From Cristatella mucedo (Eukaryota > Bryozoa > Phylactolaemata > Cristatellidae), in NCBI GenBank assembly GCA_009760855.2, contig WPIO01000254.1, forward strand, positions 146,501-185,323: a stretch of DNA of 38,823 nucleotides, written 5' to 3'. Every line of letters starts with the position of its first letter. The stretch's first letter is position 1. A program made the translations under genes and the position numbers. The notes below the pieces were generated by a model that was not told the DNA's origin, did not search any database, and saw only the letters and a list, made by a program, of their open reading frames with translations. Of this stretch, positions 29,700 to 38,823 are shown piece after piece.

Positions 29700-30620
29700 T
29701 TCACATAAATGCTTAAAGTAGGCGTGATACGTTCGCAATCGGCTCTGCCAGTATATCACCTGTCCAATCTGCACGAAATCTGGGTGTCATGTTTAAAAGT
29801 GGCCGTTCATTAGATGACCTCATCAGATCCACAATCAAGTCAGCCTACTCTCAGCTACATAAAAGTGCTTTAATTCTGACTTGTTTAGATAAGAAAACCA
29901 CGTCTAAGTTGGTCCATCCATTCGTTACATCAAGTCCTAAATTCTGTAACTCACTACTTGCTGGCCTTTGGCATGTGAAATCAGGGCCCTAATGCTTTTA
30001 CAGAACTCTGCAGCTAGACTTGTCAGTCGTGAGCGTCGCAGTTGCCACATCACATCACTCACAGCACTTATCACCGACCTGCAATGGCTACCAGTCAAGC
30101 AAGAGATCAATTTTAAGGTTTTGTCGCTCACCTTTGGGTCACTTCGTTCTTCGGCTCCAGCTTATCTCTCTGATCTAATCCCTCGCCAGGCCAAGCATAG
30201 TACCATCCACTTTTTGGTATCTAACAGTTTACCAATACCTCGTACCAACCTCAAATCGCTTGAAGACCGTGCATGTCGTTCGTATGCTCCAAAAACCTGT
30301 AACTCCCTCCCGAATTGTGTCAGAACATCCCCTAACTTTACCACATTTAAAAAGATCTTAAAAACACACCTATTTAGGCCAGCGTTTAGTGAGTCCCTGG
30401 GATTCGTCCTTCATGTCCGTATACGTGCTGACACTGTGCATACTGCCACTAACTACGCTTGCATGCTGACCATGTGCTTGTCACCCCTAACCATGGTTTT
30501 CATTTTGCTTGTCAATCATGATATTCCTCACCATTTAATCACGTTTCCGTTTGTCGCAGATGTAAATCACCTAGAAAGAGATTGATTAATCTGAGGGCCA
30601 TTAGTCAGGTGTAATAATAT
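29700..30620 (+). mobile_element. LINE family A copy, ORF2 C-terminal half
   Basis: The plus strand reads SARNLGVMFKSGRSLDDLIR, SAYSQLHKSALILTCLDKKT, FCNSLLAGLW, then in frame 29968-30585 QNSAARLVSRERRSCHITS, DLQWLPVKQEINFKVLSLTF, RSYAPKTCNSLPNCVRTSPN and KTHLFRPAFSESL. This is the thumb and C-terminus of the L2/CR1-like RT. The family stop is lost here: the frame runs on into the 3' UTR to 30585. The hairpin is at about 30561-30604 and the TAATATTATTG tail follows. One of the better-preserved copies. Confidence 0.85.
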
Positions 30621-30639
30621 TATTGTTAGTAGCAGTATG

Positions 30640-32065
30640 CTTAGAAACCAACGTAGCATTATAATGAATTAAATAGCTTTATGTTATTATTAGCAGCGTT
30701 TAACGTAAAAGCAAACGATAGGGAATAATACTAAATTTGGAAGTCAATGCACTTTATGGGTAACCAATCTCGAGAAGCTAGTGAATGAACCCACGAGTGT
30801 TGTGATAGATTGATTAGAAAGAAGGCTCTGAAGATCAGCCTTTATTTAAATGATTGGTGTGCTTCTTGGAGGATGGCCGGTATTGGCAAGCTAAGTCCAC
30901 TCAGACATATGTGGCTAGTAACGTTGCATTGGTGAATCACCGTTCACAAAAAAGAAACTTCTGGAAGTACTATTGAAACTAACGTATGTCATTCAAATGC
31001 ATTGTGCTGTGTTTAACTTTCGAGAAATCTAAGCTGAAAGTCGAAATTGCCCTACGCACATATTTCGTCCAGTCTGCAATACCAATGAATGTCCCACCTG
31101 CCGAAGCAACTATAGTGAGACTAACTTGTTTAACGGATTAGCTTGTTCTGTGCTTTAAAAAATTGCTAATACTTTTAAATTCCGTGGGTCAACTGAAAAC
31201 CAAATATTCAAATATCAGGTAAGTTAATTTCTTCAGAAAATTAGTAGACAGGGCAATGGAAGCATGGCAATGAGATTGCTTGCTTTCTGTAGGACATATA
31301 AAAAGTGCTTACATTAAGACTTCGTTCTCTGAGGGCATCCTATGAATGAATTATGACCATTTAAATTTTCATTGCTTTATTAGTAATTTTAATACTGCAA
31401 AATTAACTGAAGTTGAGCAGATAATGCCTATTCAAGCATTAATTTATAATAGGCATTGCCAATGCCATATTGCTCCTTAAAAGCAAAGATAAAAATGTAG
31501 CACACTGATTTTTAAACTGAAAATACAGTGTGTCATAACCAGTCTTACTCTTTTGCTGACTTATACAAGTTTAAGGACATGTTTGCCTCATTGGAGGGTC
31601 TCAATACTAAAACGTTGCTACAATACCATTTGTTTGAACACTATCTGAATACAAAATGAAAGATTAAGTAACACTTACTACGACTCTCAGGGTAAGCAAT
31701 TTTTAATATATCAATTCGCCTTTCCAATAATAAATTTCAAAATTGCTACCAGTATTCTTGCAATTGCCGGTTACACCCAGAAGAGCCGGTGCAGGTGCAA
31801 CTCAGGAACTTGATTGCATTAACGGCAGGCTGGGTCCACTATTTCCATTCCCGGCAAAGCATCTTAGGTTTACTGCTGGTAGCTGCTGGCCATTTCTGCC
31901 CATAAGTAATTGAACGTAAATGAAAAATATAAGCCATCAATCGAATATCATTACTTTTTATAGTTATAAGAACAGTATGTGCAAAAATGTAGCTACGCTT
32001 TCGCTTGAATCGAAAACGCATGCAGCAACGCAAGTGAGAGCTTTCCTTGCTTAGGATCTTGGGGA
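30640..32065. other. No gene recognised
   Basis: AT-rich sequence with only short open frames. No repeat family of this window was recognised in it. Confidence 0.5.
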
Positions 32066-32069
32066 TTGA

Positions 32070-32224
32070 GTATTACAATTATTGAGTATTACAATATATG
32101 ACAATATATATTACAATATATATTACAATATTGAGTTACAATATTGAGTTATATATATTACAATATTGAGATATGATAATATATATTACAATATTGAGTA
32201 TTACAATTATTGAGTATTACAATA
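32070..32224. repeat. AT-rich tandem repeat, ATTGAGTATTACAATAT-type
   Basis: About ten irregular units built from ATTGAG(T)TA, TTACAATAT and ATATATATTACAATAT. The array directly abuts the 5' break of the family A fragment that follows. Confidence 0.85.
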
Positions 32225-32664
32225 TTCGCTTTTCGGAATCCAACAGTCTAGAAATACCTCGTACAAACCTTAAATCCTTTGGAGACCGTGCATTTAGCTC
32301 GTATGCTCCCACAGCCTGGAACTCCCTCCCGACCTGCATCAGAACATCCCCTGACCTGACCACATTTAAAAGAAACTTAAAAACATTCCTATTTAGGACA
32401 GCATTTAGTGGGTCCTTGTGATTCGTCGTCGATGTGCTTATGCGTGCTGACACTGTTCATGCTGCCACTAACCACATTTGCATGCTGACCCAGTGCATGT
32501 AACCCCTAACCATGTTATTCATTTTGTTTGTTTTTCAAGCATGATTTTACTTACTATTCTATTGCGTATCACTTTGCAGCAAATGTAAAGCGCCTAGAAA
32601 GAGATTAAGTTCTCTGAGGGCGCTTTATCAAGTGCAATATTATTATTATTATTATTATTACAAG
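32225..32664 (+). mobile_element. LINE family A 3' end with best-preserved tail
   Basis: The frame up to 32421 reads ESNSLEIPRTNLKSFGDRAF, YAPTAWNSLPTCIRTSPDLT, TTFKRNLKTFLFRTAFSGSL and stop, the end of ORF2. The 3' UTR follows, with a near-perfect terminal hairpin: TAAAGCGCC at 32586-32594 and GGCGCTTTA at 32619-32627, with AGAGA/TCTCT inside, then (ATT)n to 32660. The coding end is undamaged, so this is one of the youngest copies. Its 5' end is cut at 32225 by an AT-rich tandem repeat. Confidence 0.9.
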
Positions 32665-32669
32665 TCTCT

Positions 32670-34185
32670 AAAAGAGAGCACCTGCTACCGCCAAGTTTCG
32701 CGTTTTCTTCACTAAATGGTTGGCTTTTCTGGAGCAATTCACAACAAATAAGTGAGAACTATCCACCAGGTGAGCTATGACCTGACCGTTATCGTAATGA
32801 GTTGGTAGGCGGTAGCCTCAATTTATGTGGCTGCTAAGATTTATAACTGCTAGGTATACGTTTATCGTACTTTTGTCCGGAATGCTTTTCCTAACGTTAT
32901 TTCAGTAATTTAGGCAGTAAGCTGTCTTAAATAGGCAGCCACAATCTTAATGGCGGAATCATTGATCTTTTTGATAAAGCAGGCTTGTTGGGTAATCAAC
33001 AACCCAAAAAGATCTCCTAGCCGGCCGCATTCTCTTGAAATAGTGTGGCATTGTAGTTTAATTATTGGTAAACTTCATTGAAGTGAGAGACTTCGTCAGA
33101 GTTCGCACATGTACGCTAGCAATGTAAGTTGAAACCTCTCACGGATGAAGGGAAACTTTCCAGAGTGAACGCAATCAGTTTCTGATGCTTGGTTACGTTG
33201 TTACTACTTAATTAGGTGACTGAGCCGGTATTGTTAAGAGAGTGACCATGCTCATCTGTGTTCATCTGACAATGCACGCCTTTACCTTAAAACTACATTA
33301 ATTTATCACATATTGCTACCATTTTCCTCCCAGGACTCACAAGAAAATATTTGCAGTCACTGGCCCGCTTTATGCTCCCTATGACCACTAAGCAATGCTG
33401 ATCAAGGTAACTCCTTTCTGCAGTTTGTTTCAGACGAATCGACATTTTTGAAGCAGCTGAAAACCAGATAAAAATGAAGCATCTCCCGAAGCTCCCAGTA
33501 TAATTGGCAAATTGCTGTACTAGGTACGACCTGACATACGCTAAAGGTGGCATTGGGCCGATTGAAATATGATTTGGTCGTTTGAGAAGCACTTTTCAAG
33601 TACTTCATGTTTTTTTTTGTTTTACTACCTATTTTCGACTTTCGCCAATGTTGAAGCTAATCGTCAGCATTGCTTTCATTAATCCTGCTATGACACTCTT
33701 CTACCTACTGACCTCTGTAAATAATCCTCGTCAACAGCCACGTTTCATTGTTCGCAGCCTTTTCATCTCAGATATTCACACTGAGCTGACTGTTAGCTAT
33801 CTACTCAAGCTTCAGGTGAATAAGACTATCCTAATAGATATGGGCAAGGTAGTGTTGCAATCGTGGTGCAAGACCTCATTTTTAATTTTAATTTTAATAA
33901 TTATCGATTCATCCCGGCACTATGAAAAATTCAGCCTAAAATAAGGGCTGGTGAATTCCGAACCAAAGGTCACAGATTAGTGTGTTTGCTCCACATGAAC
34001 GATGGTCTACGTTCACCCAAGGAATACACCCACTAGCATTGCTTGCTTAGACAACTATTTAGAAAGTGAATCAGTCAGGATTCTTGAAAATAATACCGCT
34101 TATCGCTTGATAGCACACGTTTCAAAAACAAAATAGCATCCCCATCTAATTACATAGGAAACAGTTCAAGGAAACTGCTTATACC
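32670..34185. other. No gene recognised
   Basis: The 120-codon frame at 33582-33944 is hydrophobic at its start and end but has no recognisable domain. Nothing else was identified on either strand. Confidence 0.45.
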
Positions 34186-34189
34186 CATT

Positions 34190-35320
34190 TAACCAATGAC
34201 ATGATGTGAAGTAACGATGGAGGGAATGACACTTCCCTATCACTGCTATTTCTATCAGCTGCCTGCGAGGTATTGACAATGATATCGTACTTGAACGACT
34301 GAGAACAAAGATCTGTCTGCCAGACAAGGCGCTGGCATGGTTTAAATCGTACTTTTAGGGATCTCGTTCAATCCGTGTTCCGTCGGGGTCAGATCTTATT
34401 CGCCAGATCAGGAACCTGTTGAGTAACTAAAGGGTACTTGCTCGGTTCCTTGCTGTTCTCCATTTATATTCAACCTCTGCAAGAAGTGACTCCGAGCCAT
34501 AGAATAGGATGTCGCTGGCATGCTGACGGTGCTAAGTAATTTGGCTATTAAAACCTTGGGAATCTTCTGCAGCAACGAATACAATTAAAACGTGCCTTGC
34601 ATGCATTCGATCCAGGATGTCAGCAAATTTCCTGGAAATAAACAGCAACAGCAGGAACTGCAGCCCATAAGACATCTCAGTAATGCGGTTGCACTGGAAG
34701 GTTGTAGTTTAGTAATATGAGATGCCGTTTGGCGGCCATCAGTGTGCTCGAAAGTTAAGTCCCATCTTCGATTGATTTTGTAATTTTGGTAGCTCCGTTA
34801 AAAAGAATGTCTCCACAGTTAGCCATCACGCGTTATCCTTATCTAAGACTAGGGAAGTTCTTTTGCAGTGAATTGCAAAATTTGTTACCAGCTTCTTATG
34901 TCTTTTCCCTGCTAGGTTATTGTAATAACCTATTGGCTGGGCTACCGAAAAAAGCAACTGTGCCACTGCAAAGGGCAATGAATATTTATCAAAGCTAGTT
35001 TACAAATCCCAGGGGTTTTACCTCGAGTCTCGTTTGCTGAAAGAGCTTAGATGTACGCTGGTTTATCAAAGATACAGAGGAAAGTTACTATGCTGACCCA
35101 CAATGCTCGCCATGGCTCGGCCCCTTCAGATATAGTGCTGCACCAGTGACAGCCTCCTTGTGGCCCGGGTCCTGCATGGAGAGTAAATTAGCTGCTCCAC
35201 TCTTCCGCTGAAAGAACTTGGGCTACAACTGCTTTGTCTCTGCAGGTCCTAAGCTGCGAAACTCATTTAAACAATTCTTAGGCAATTAAAACTTCTCTCC
35301 GGCTGCCAACTGCAGCACAC
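34190..35320 (+). mobile_element. LINE family B-like copy, RT to C-terminus
   Basis: The plus strand reads GNDTSLSLLFLSAAC (motif A, with the catalytic Asp replaced by Phe), IVLERLRTKICLPDKALAWF, then VPSGSDL, WHADGAK near 34515-34535 (in place of the YADDTQ box), YCNNLLAGLPKKA with VPLQRAMN, and APLFR followed by SAGPKLRNSF. The sequence is closest to family B but more diverged, so it is either an old B copy or a sister family. Frames are broken and two motif acids are lost. Confidence 0.7.
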
Positions 35321-35427
35321 GCTAACCATCCGCACCCAACTGCTACTTCCATGCTGCTTACTTCCTCAACTGCAATCCAGACTCATCTAAGCTTTCAAGT
35401 TTCTCTTTGTTGCATGAAAATAAGTCG

Positions 35428-35533
35428 TCTGGTAGCTACCAGATACGTATCTTTACCCGCAAAGGCTGTGATTAAGCTTTGCGAAACGTTTCTACGTCAG
35501 ATCGACGTAGTTTGTGTAGCTCTGTGGAGCTAC
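35428..35533. repeat. Cluster of three short palindromes
   Basis: TCTGGTAGCTACCAGA at 35428-35443 is a perfect 16-base palindrome. CTACGTC/GACGTAG with a 5-base loop lies at 35492-35510, and GTAGCTC/GAGCTAC with a 4-base loop at 35516-35533. All three contain GTAG/CTAC. No gene or known element is attached. Confidence 0.85.
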
Positions 35534-35654
35534 AGACTGAGATAAATATAGACATGCATAATTAATACGTCTGGTACAACATAACTAGAATGCGGTTAAT
35601 GGCCACACTGCACTACCATGAATGTGTGCCTAGACTGAACTAGCTATCAACGGA

Positions 35655-36125
35655 ACAATAATAAATAATAATAATTACACATTTTATATAACAACCTCTG
35701 AGAACCTATCCATTTCTTGGCCCTTAACAATTGCTGCAAGAGAAGCATGATCGAAGGGTTAGTGGTTGAATGCTCAACAAGTATGAAGAATAGCATGCCT
35801 AAGCACGACATGCACAGGGCCAGTATGAAAAAATTAGCTAGTCGCAGCATGCACTGTGTCATTATGCATACGCACGTAAAGGCTTAATCAGAGAGACGTG
35901 CTTAATTCTGAGCTAAGTAGGTGCATTTTAGTTCCTTTTGAAATGTGGTCCGATTCGGGAATGTCATGACACAAGTCGTGAGTAAGTTCCGGGCTTTGGG
36001 AGCATAGGAACTTGATGCACGGTCTACAAAGGATTTAAAGTTTGTACGAGTTAGAAAATGGTTAGATTCCTAAAAGCGGATGGTGGGATGCTTAGCCTGG
36101 TGGGGAGGACACGAATAAATTGTAT
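35655..36125 (-). mobile_element. LINE family A 3' end, old copy
   Basis: AAT-rich tail at 35655-35680, a degraded hairpin region (ACCTCTGAGAACCTATCC), 3' UTR landmarks (GACATGCACAGGGCCAGTATG on the plus strand, one base off the family) and the ORF2 end (GTGGTCCGATTCGGGAATGT, CGGGCTTTGGGAGCATAGG). Diverged throughout. Confidence 0.75.
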
Positions 36126-36589
36126 GCTAGTAAATCTTGCTACTTTCCTCATTATGTCGAGCTGCTCACTTTTCAAGGTAAATTTATATTAAAGTTAAAC
36201 ATGCAAGTGACCTCTTATCTACCGAATTTCATTTAAAAATTGATTCAATTTCTAGTAGCCATGTAACTGACCTAAGCATGCTAGTCCAATATTCTGCCTT
36301 AACTCTGGCACTCCAAATTTTTTTTCTAACGAAATCTGACCTGCTAAGCTGATGCATATTTTTTGAACACATGTTCTGATCTTTTTTCAAATAAATGGCT
36401 GCACGTGATTGAGAACGTGATAGCTCCTTATGATGTTGCCCAAGAAATAAAACGCTCAAAGTTTTCCCCTGTGACAATTTTTTTCGTCTGGTCTGGCCTT
36501 GCTGATTACACGATTCAGTCCGGAACTTAAAAAGGCTTGGTGTAGCAGATGAAATAGGCAGCACGGAAATTGGAATGCCACTGCCCTAC

Positions 36590-37020
36590 AGGATTCAATA
36601 TTTACCTTCGGTACCTATGATCACAATATCACACATAAGCTGTTGATACCCACGACTAGTCTGACCGGAAATACCTTGTCGTTTTTCAAATTTTGTTCTT
36701 ATGGTAATATTCAATGCACATCATGTGGGTATCGGGTCTCACGCACGTGACGAGTTCCACAAGGCTCCATCATTGGTTCTTTTGCTTTTCTCTAATTACA
36801 TGATAGGTCCAGCAAGAGTGATTCAGACTAATTGAATCAGATTTCAACGCCTTGCCCACTATACTCAGCTGGAATTTTAGTCTAAACTGTCGTAATCTGG
36901 TGCAGCGATAGCTTAACTGAGCCTATGCAGACACGTGATTCTAGATTTTGTTAAACTTCTCTAAACTTACCGACGATACAATTAAACTGATACTCATAGG
37001 AACTACCAAGCGTTTAGCTG
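36590..37020 (+). pseudogene. LINE RT fragment, third lineage
   Basis: The plus strand in shifting frames reads SLTGNTLSFFKFCSYG, QCTSCGYRVSRTR, VPQGSIIGS (motif B) and, at 36948-37015, NFSKLTDDTIKLILIGTTKR, which matches the conserved FLKLNDDKTELLLIGTPKR block of L2/Rex-like LINEs. The catalytic box itself is lost. It is distinct from families A and B, which lack the IGTPKR block in this form. Confidence 0.65.
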
Positions 37021-37029
37021 GCAAGAAAC

Positions 37030-37895
37030 TTTGCTCTTCTAGTAAGAGTTGCTGTTTTGCAGTCATAACAACTTCTGTGGTCCGTTTAGTCATCAATTCT
37101 TGCCTCCTGACGCTAACCGCAACCAGCGTTTCTTGTCGGTTGCAGGATTCCCTTCCAACAATGTAGTTCTTTCTCGACAAAATCGTTTACAAAAACAAAT
37201 GCTTGAACCGGGTACAACCAAGCCGGCGGCCGTGTTACATACGTCTGTACTCACTTCTCAATTGTAATTTAAATGCAATCCTAAGTGGTTTTTCTATCAC
37301 CAAGATCCATGACTTATGTATTAACAAAAGAAAAGTGCCCTTGAGGTAACGTTGGGGGCCCGGGTGCTGAGAACCAATTCGTTGGCTAGGGCTAGATGCT
37401 GAAGACCGGCTCCTTTTGTATTCCCAGTGTCGTCTTGAAGCGTTCAGTGAGCGGACGCTCTAAAACCCAGCAGTGCACACAAACGACAGCAACGGAATGC
37501 ATAAATTGGGAGGGCTGTAACACTGGTGTATTTCTTATAGACTCGAAGGGTTACAACGCACAGTCCTCCTCCCCTCAGCTCTCATCCCCCTCCTTCCCAC
37601 TGCCTGATCTTGTCCAGGCAGAAACTGACCAGCGTACAGCGATATCTCAAAAACCGACTCTGTCCATAAACCAGCAGCCATAAACGCGTTCTTCCCATGC
37701 GGTCATAACATACCAAATAAACCATCGCGGTAGCCTTAATACTAAGATCTCTCACATGAACATGGTGTATAACACATATACGACAGGAAAGCTAGCATAT
37801 CATGACGGAGTTGAAATGCAACTACACTATGCAATAACTGAACAGGAACTAGCAATAGACAGCCAGTACTCGTATGCGGCTAAGCAGTAAATGCC
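37030..37895. other. No gene recognised
   Basis: The 95-codon plus frame at 37396-37683 has no motif that I know. The region could include an LTR of the element that left the remnant to the right, but no paired LTR is in the window to compare. Confidence 0.4.
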
Positions 37896-37901
37896 AACCA
37901 C

Positions 37902-38502
37902 TTACTCAGGCAGGTAAATGTCTTCCATGGAGCAGGAGGATAGGTAACGGCTGATCGGAGGAGCTAGGCGATGACCATGGTCTTTGATAACCTGCCGGTT
38001 ATGTATGGCACCAGATTTCCTACATCGCCGAGCCATACATATTTCCGTCGTGTCACCAGTCTCCAATTCATTACCAGTTTCTGCTGCTGAACTAGTATCT
38101 GCTATCGCACAGGGCTCCTGGAAATTCTCCGTAACGCCAGCCGCTGTCTCGTTATTCTCAGCCGTTGACTTCAGGATTGCAACTGTCGTCACCTCACGCA
38201 TCGCTCGTTAGGCAGGTGCAAGCATCCAGCTTTGTCTCGTGTACGACCACCTCACTAGTCAACCACATCGAGGCATGATTCAGCTTTATGACTGGCGCAG
38301 CTTCTCTGGCCAGAGCTTCTTTATAGGCCAGAAGTGTTTTGCGACCCAATGGCTCACGGCGACATGTCGCCAGTTTCAGTCGCTTACATTCCTTCACTTC
38401 AGGCCGCTTGGGCAGCCAATACCACGCCGGCTTGACGGGCTTCTCAAAAGCCTCTTCAGCAGGCGCATTGTGCACATCCACTGGCTCTGGCACCTTAATC
38501 AC
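37902..38502 (-). pseudogene. Unrecognised coding remnant, two overlapping frames
   Basis: Two minus-strand frames, 38502-38194 (102 codons) and 38201-37902 (99 codons), overlap by 8 bases and look like one reading frame split by a single frameshift. The first has a Lys/Arg/Pro-rich part (AWYWLPKRPEVKECKRLKLA) and the second an acidic middle (AADTSS-type, TGNELETGDTTEIC) and ends HRLAPPISRYLSSCSMEDIY. Codon use looks like protein, unlike the plus-strand frames here. The family is unknown; it may be the tail of a transposable-element polyprotein. Confidence 0.35.
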
Positions 38503-38509
38503 GATGAGG

Positions 38510-38823
38510 TCATATGCTCGACTCTCTTACGGTCACTGCAGCCTATTTTTTCAGGACACGCTGCTCCCTTTCTTCCACAAGTTTCATTCTCGCTACCTTA
38601 AGCGTATGTCTCGCTCACGGAGTCTGCCTCCTCTAACTCTACAGTTGCCATTGAGGGATCTGCCACCGATTCTGGGGGCTCTTCCATCGATTCTGTCGGT
38701 TAGGCCACCGATTCTGCGGGCTCTGCTGCCATCTCTTCGGGTTCTACCGTCGCTTGGCTAATTGAGGAGGCTACATCTCCAGCGGACATCGCCACCCTTC
38801 TGTCGGAAATGGCATCCTCTCTT
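38510..38823 (-). pseudogene. Acidic repeat-containing coding remnant, runs off the window
   Basis: From 38822 down, the minus strand reads DAISDRRVAMSAGDVASSIS, EPEEMAAEPAESVA, a stop, PTESMEEPPESVADPSMATV and ELEEADSVSETYA, then a stop. The P-E-S-V/M units form an imperfect tandem repeat, visible in the DNA as CCACCGATTCTG-type repeats at about 38661-38731. It is probably continuous with the remnant at 37902-38502 after a frame change near 38600, where a charged stretch (KLVEEREQRVLKK) appears in another frame. Unrecognised. Confidence 0.35.

Noticed and set aside
38239-38761. Two long plus-strand frames at the right edge
   Set aside because: They are antisense to a frame with better protein character; Leu/Pro/Ser-rich shadow composition.

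Overview
The window reads as intergenic, repeat-dense DNA from an invertebrate animal. Grounds: many decayed copies of CR1/L2-like non-LTR retrotransposons (LINEs) with animal-type endonuclease and reverse transcriptase motifs, two tRNA-derived SINE families with Pol III A/B boxes, an LTR retrotransposon, a FLYWCH-type zinc-finger exon (a mostly metazoan domain), long TA/CT/ATT microsatellites, and no bacterial gene organisation. I cannot name the species. I found no intact host gene, rRNA, functional tRNA or CRISPR array. Almost every long open frame is a shadow or a fragment of a broken transposable element.

Layout. 1-2936 (minus): remnant of a Ty3-type LTR retrotransposon cut by the window edge, with Gag, two zinc knuckles, aspartic protease, reverse transcriptase (RT) and RNase H still readable between stops and frameshifts. 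3100-3450 (plus): scrap of a LINE RT C-terminus. 3895-6890 (minus): three abutting copies of one L2-like family (called A here), head to tail. 6925-14180: microsatellite, three copies of a tRNA-SINE, a fold-back repeat element at 10309-10586 and an old family A copy at 11690-12160. 14190-16680: unrecognised coding-like DNA, a TA microsatellite and a family B LINE. 16732-18730: a 14-bp tandem array, then a FLYWCH exon that runs into a strikingly AT-rich cassette with two long, coherent but unidentified reading frames. 18755-21040: a CCHC-knuckle ORF, two oppositely oriented R2/NeSL-like RT scraps and a second SINE family. 21430-26460: a LINE endonuclease part, family A 3' ends and two family B copies, one of which keeps its RT catalytic box and carries an inserted SINE. 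27390-30640: three successive family A copies on the plus strand. 32070-37020: AT-rich tandem repeat, then four more LINE pieces of three lineages. 37902-38823 (minus): unrecognised acidic coding remnant.

The elements do not form a host pathway; the region is a graveyard with visible nesting. The part that a transposon catalogue does not explain is 16732-18730. Its AT-rich reading frames are long, share a style unlike anything else here, and are broken in one stretch only by TGA codons and elsewhere mainly by codons one C-to-T change from Gln or Arg. It is best treated as a captured foreign (possibly viral) or unclassified mobile cassette. All domain calls are from reading the sequence, without database searches.
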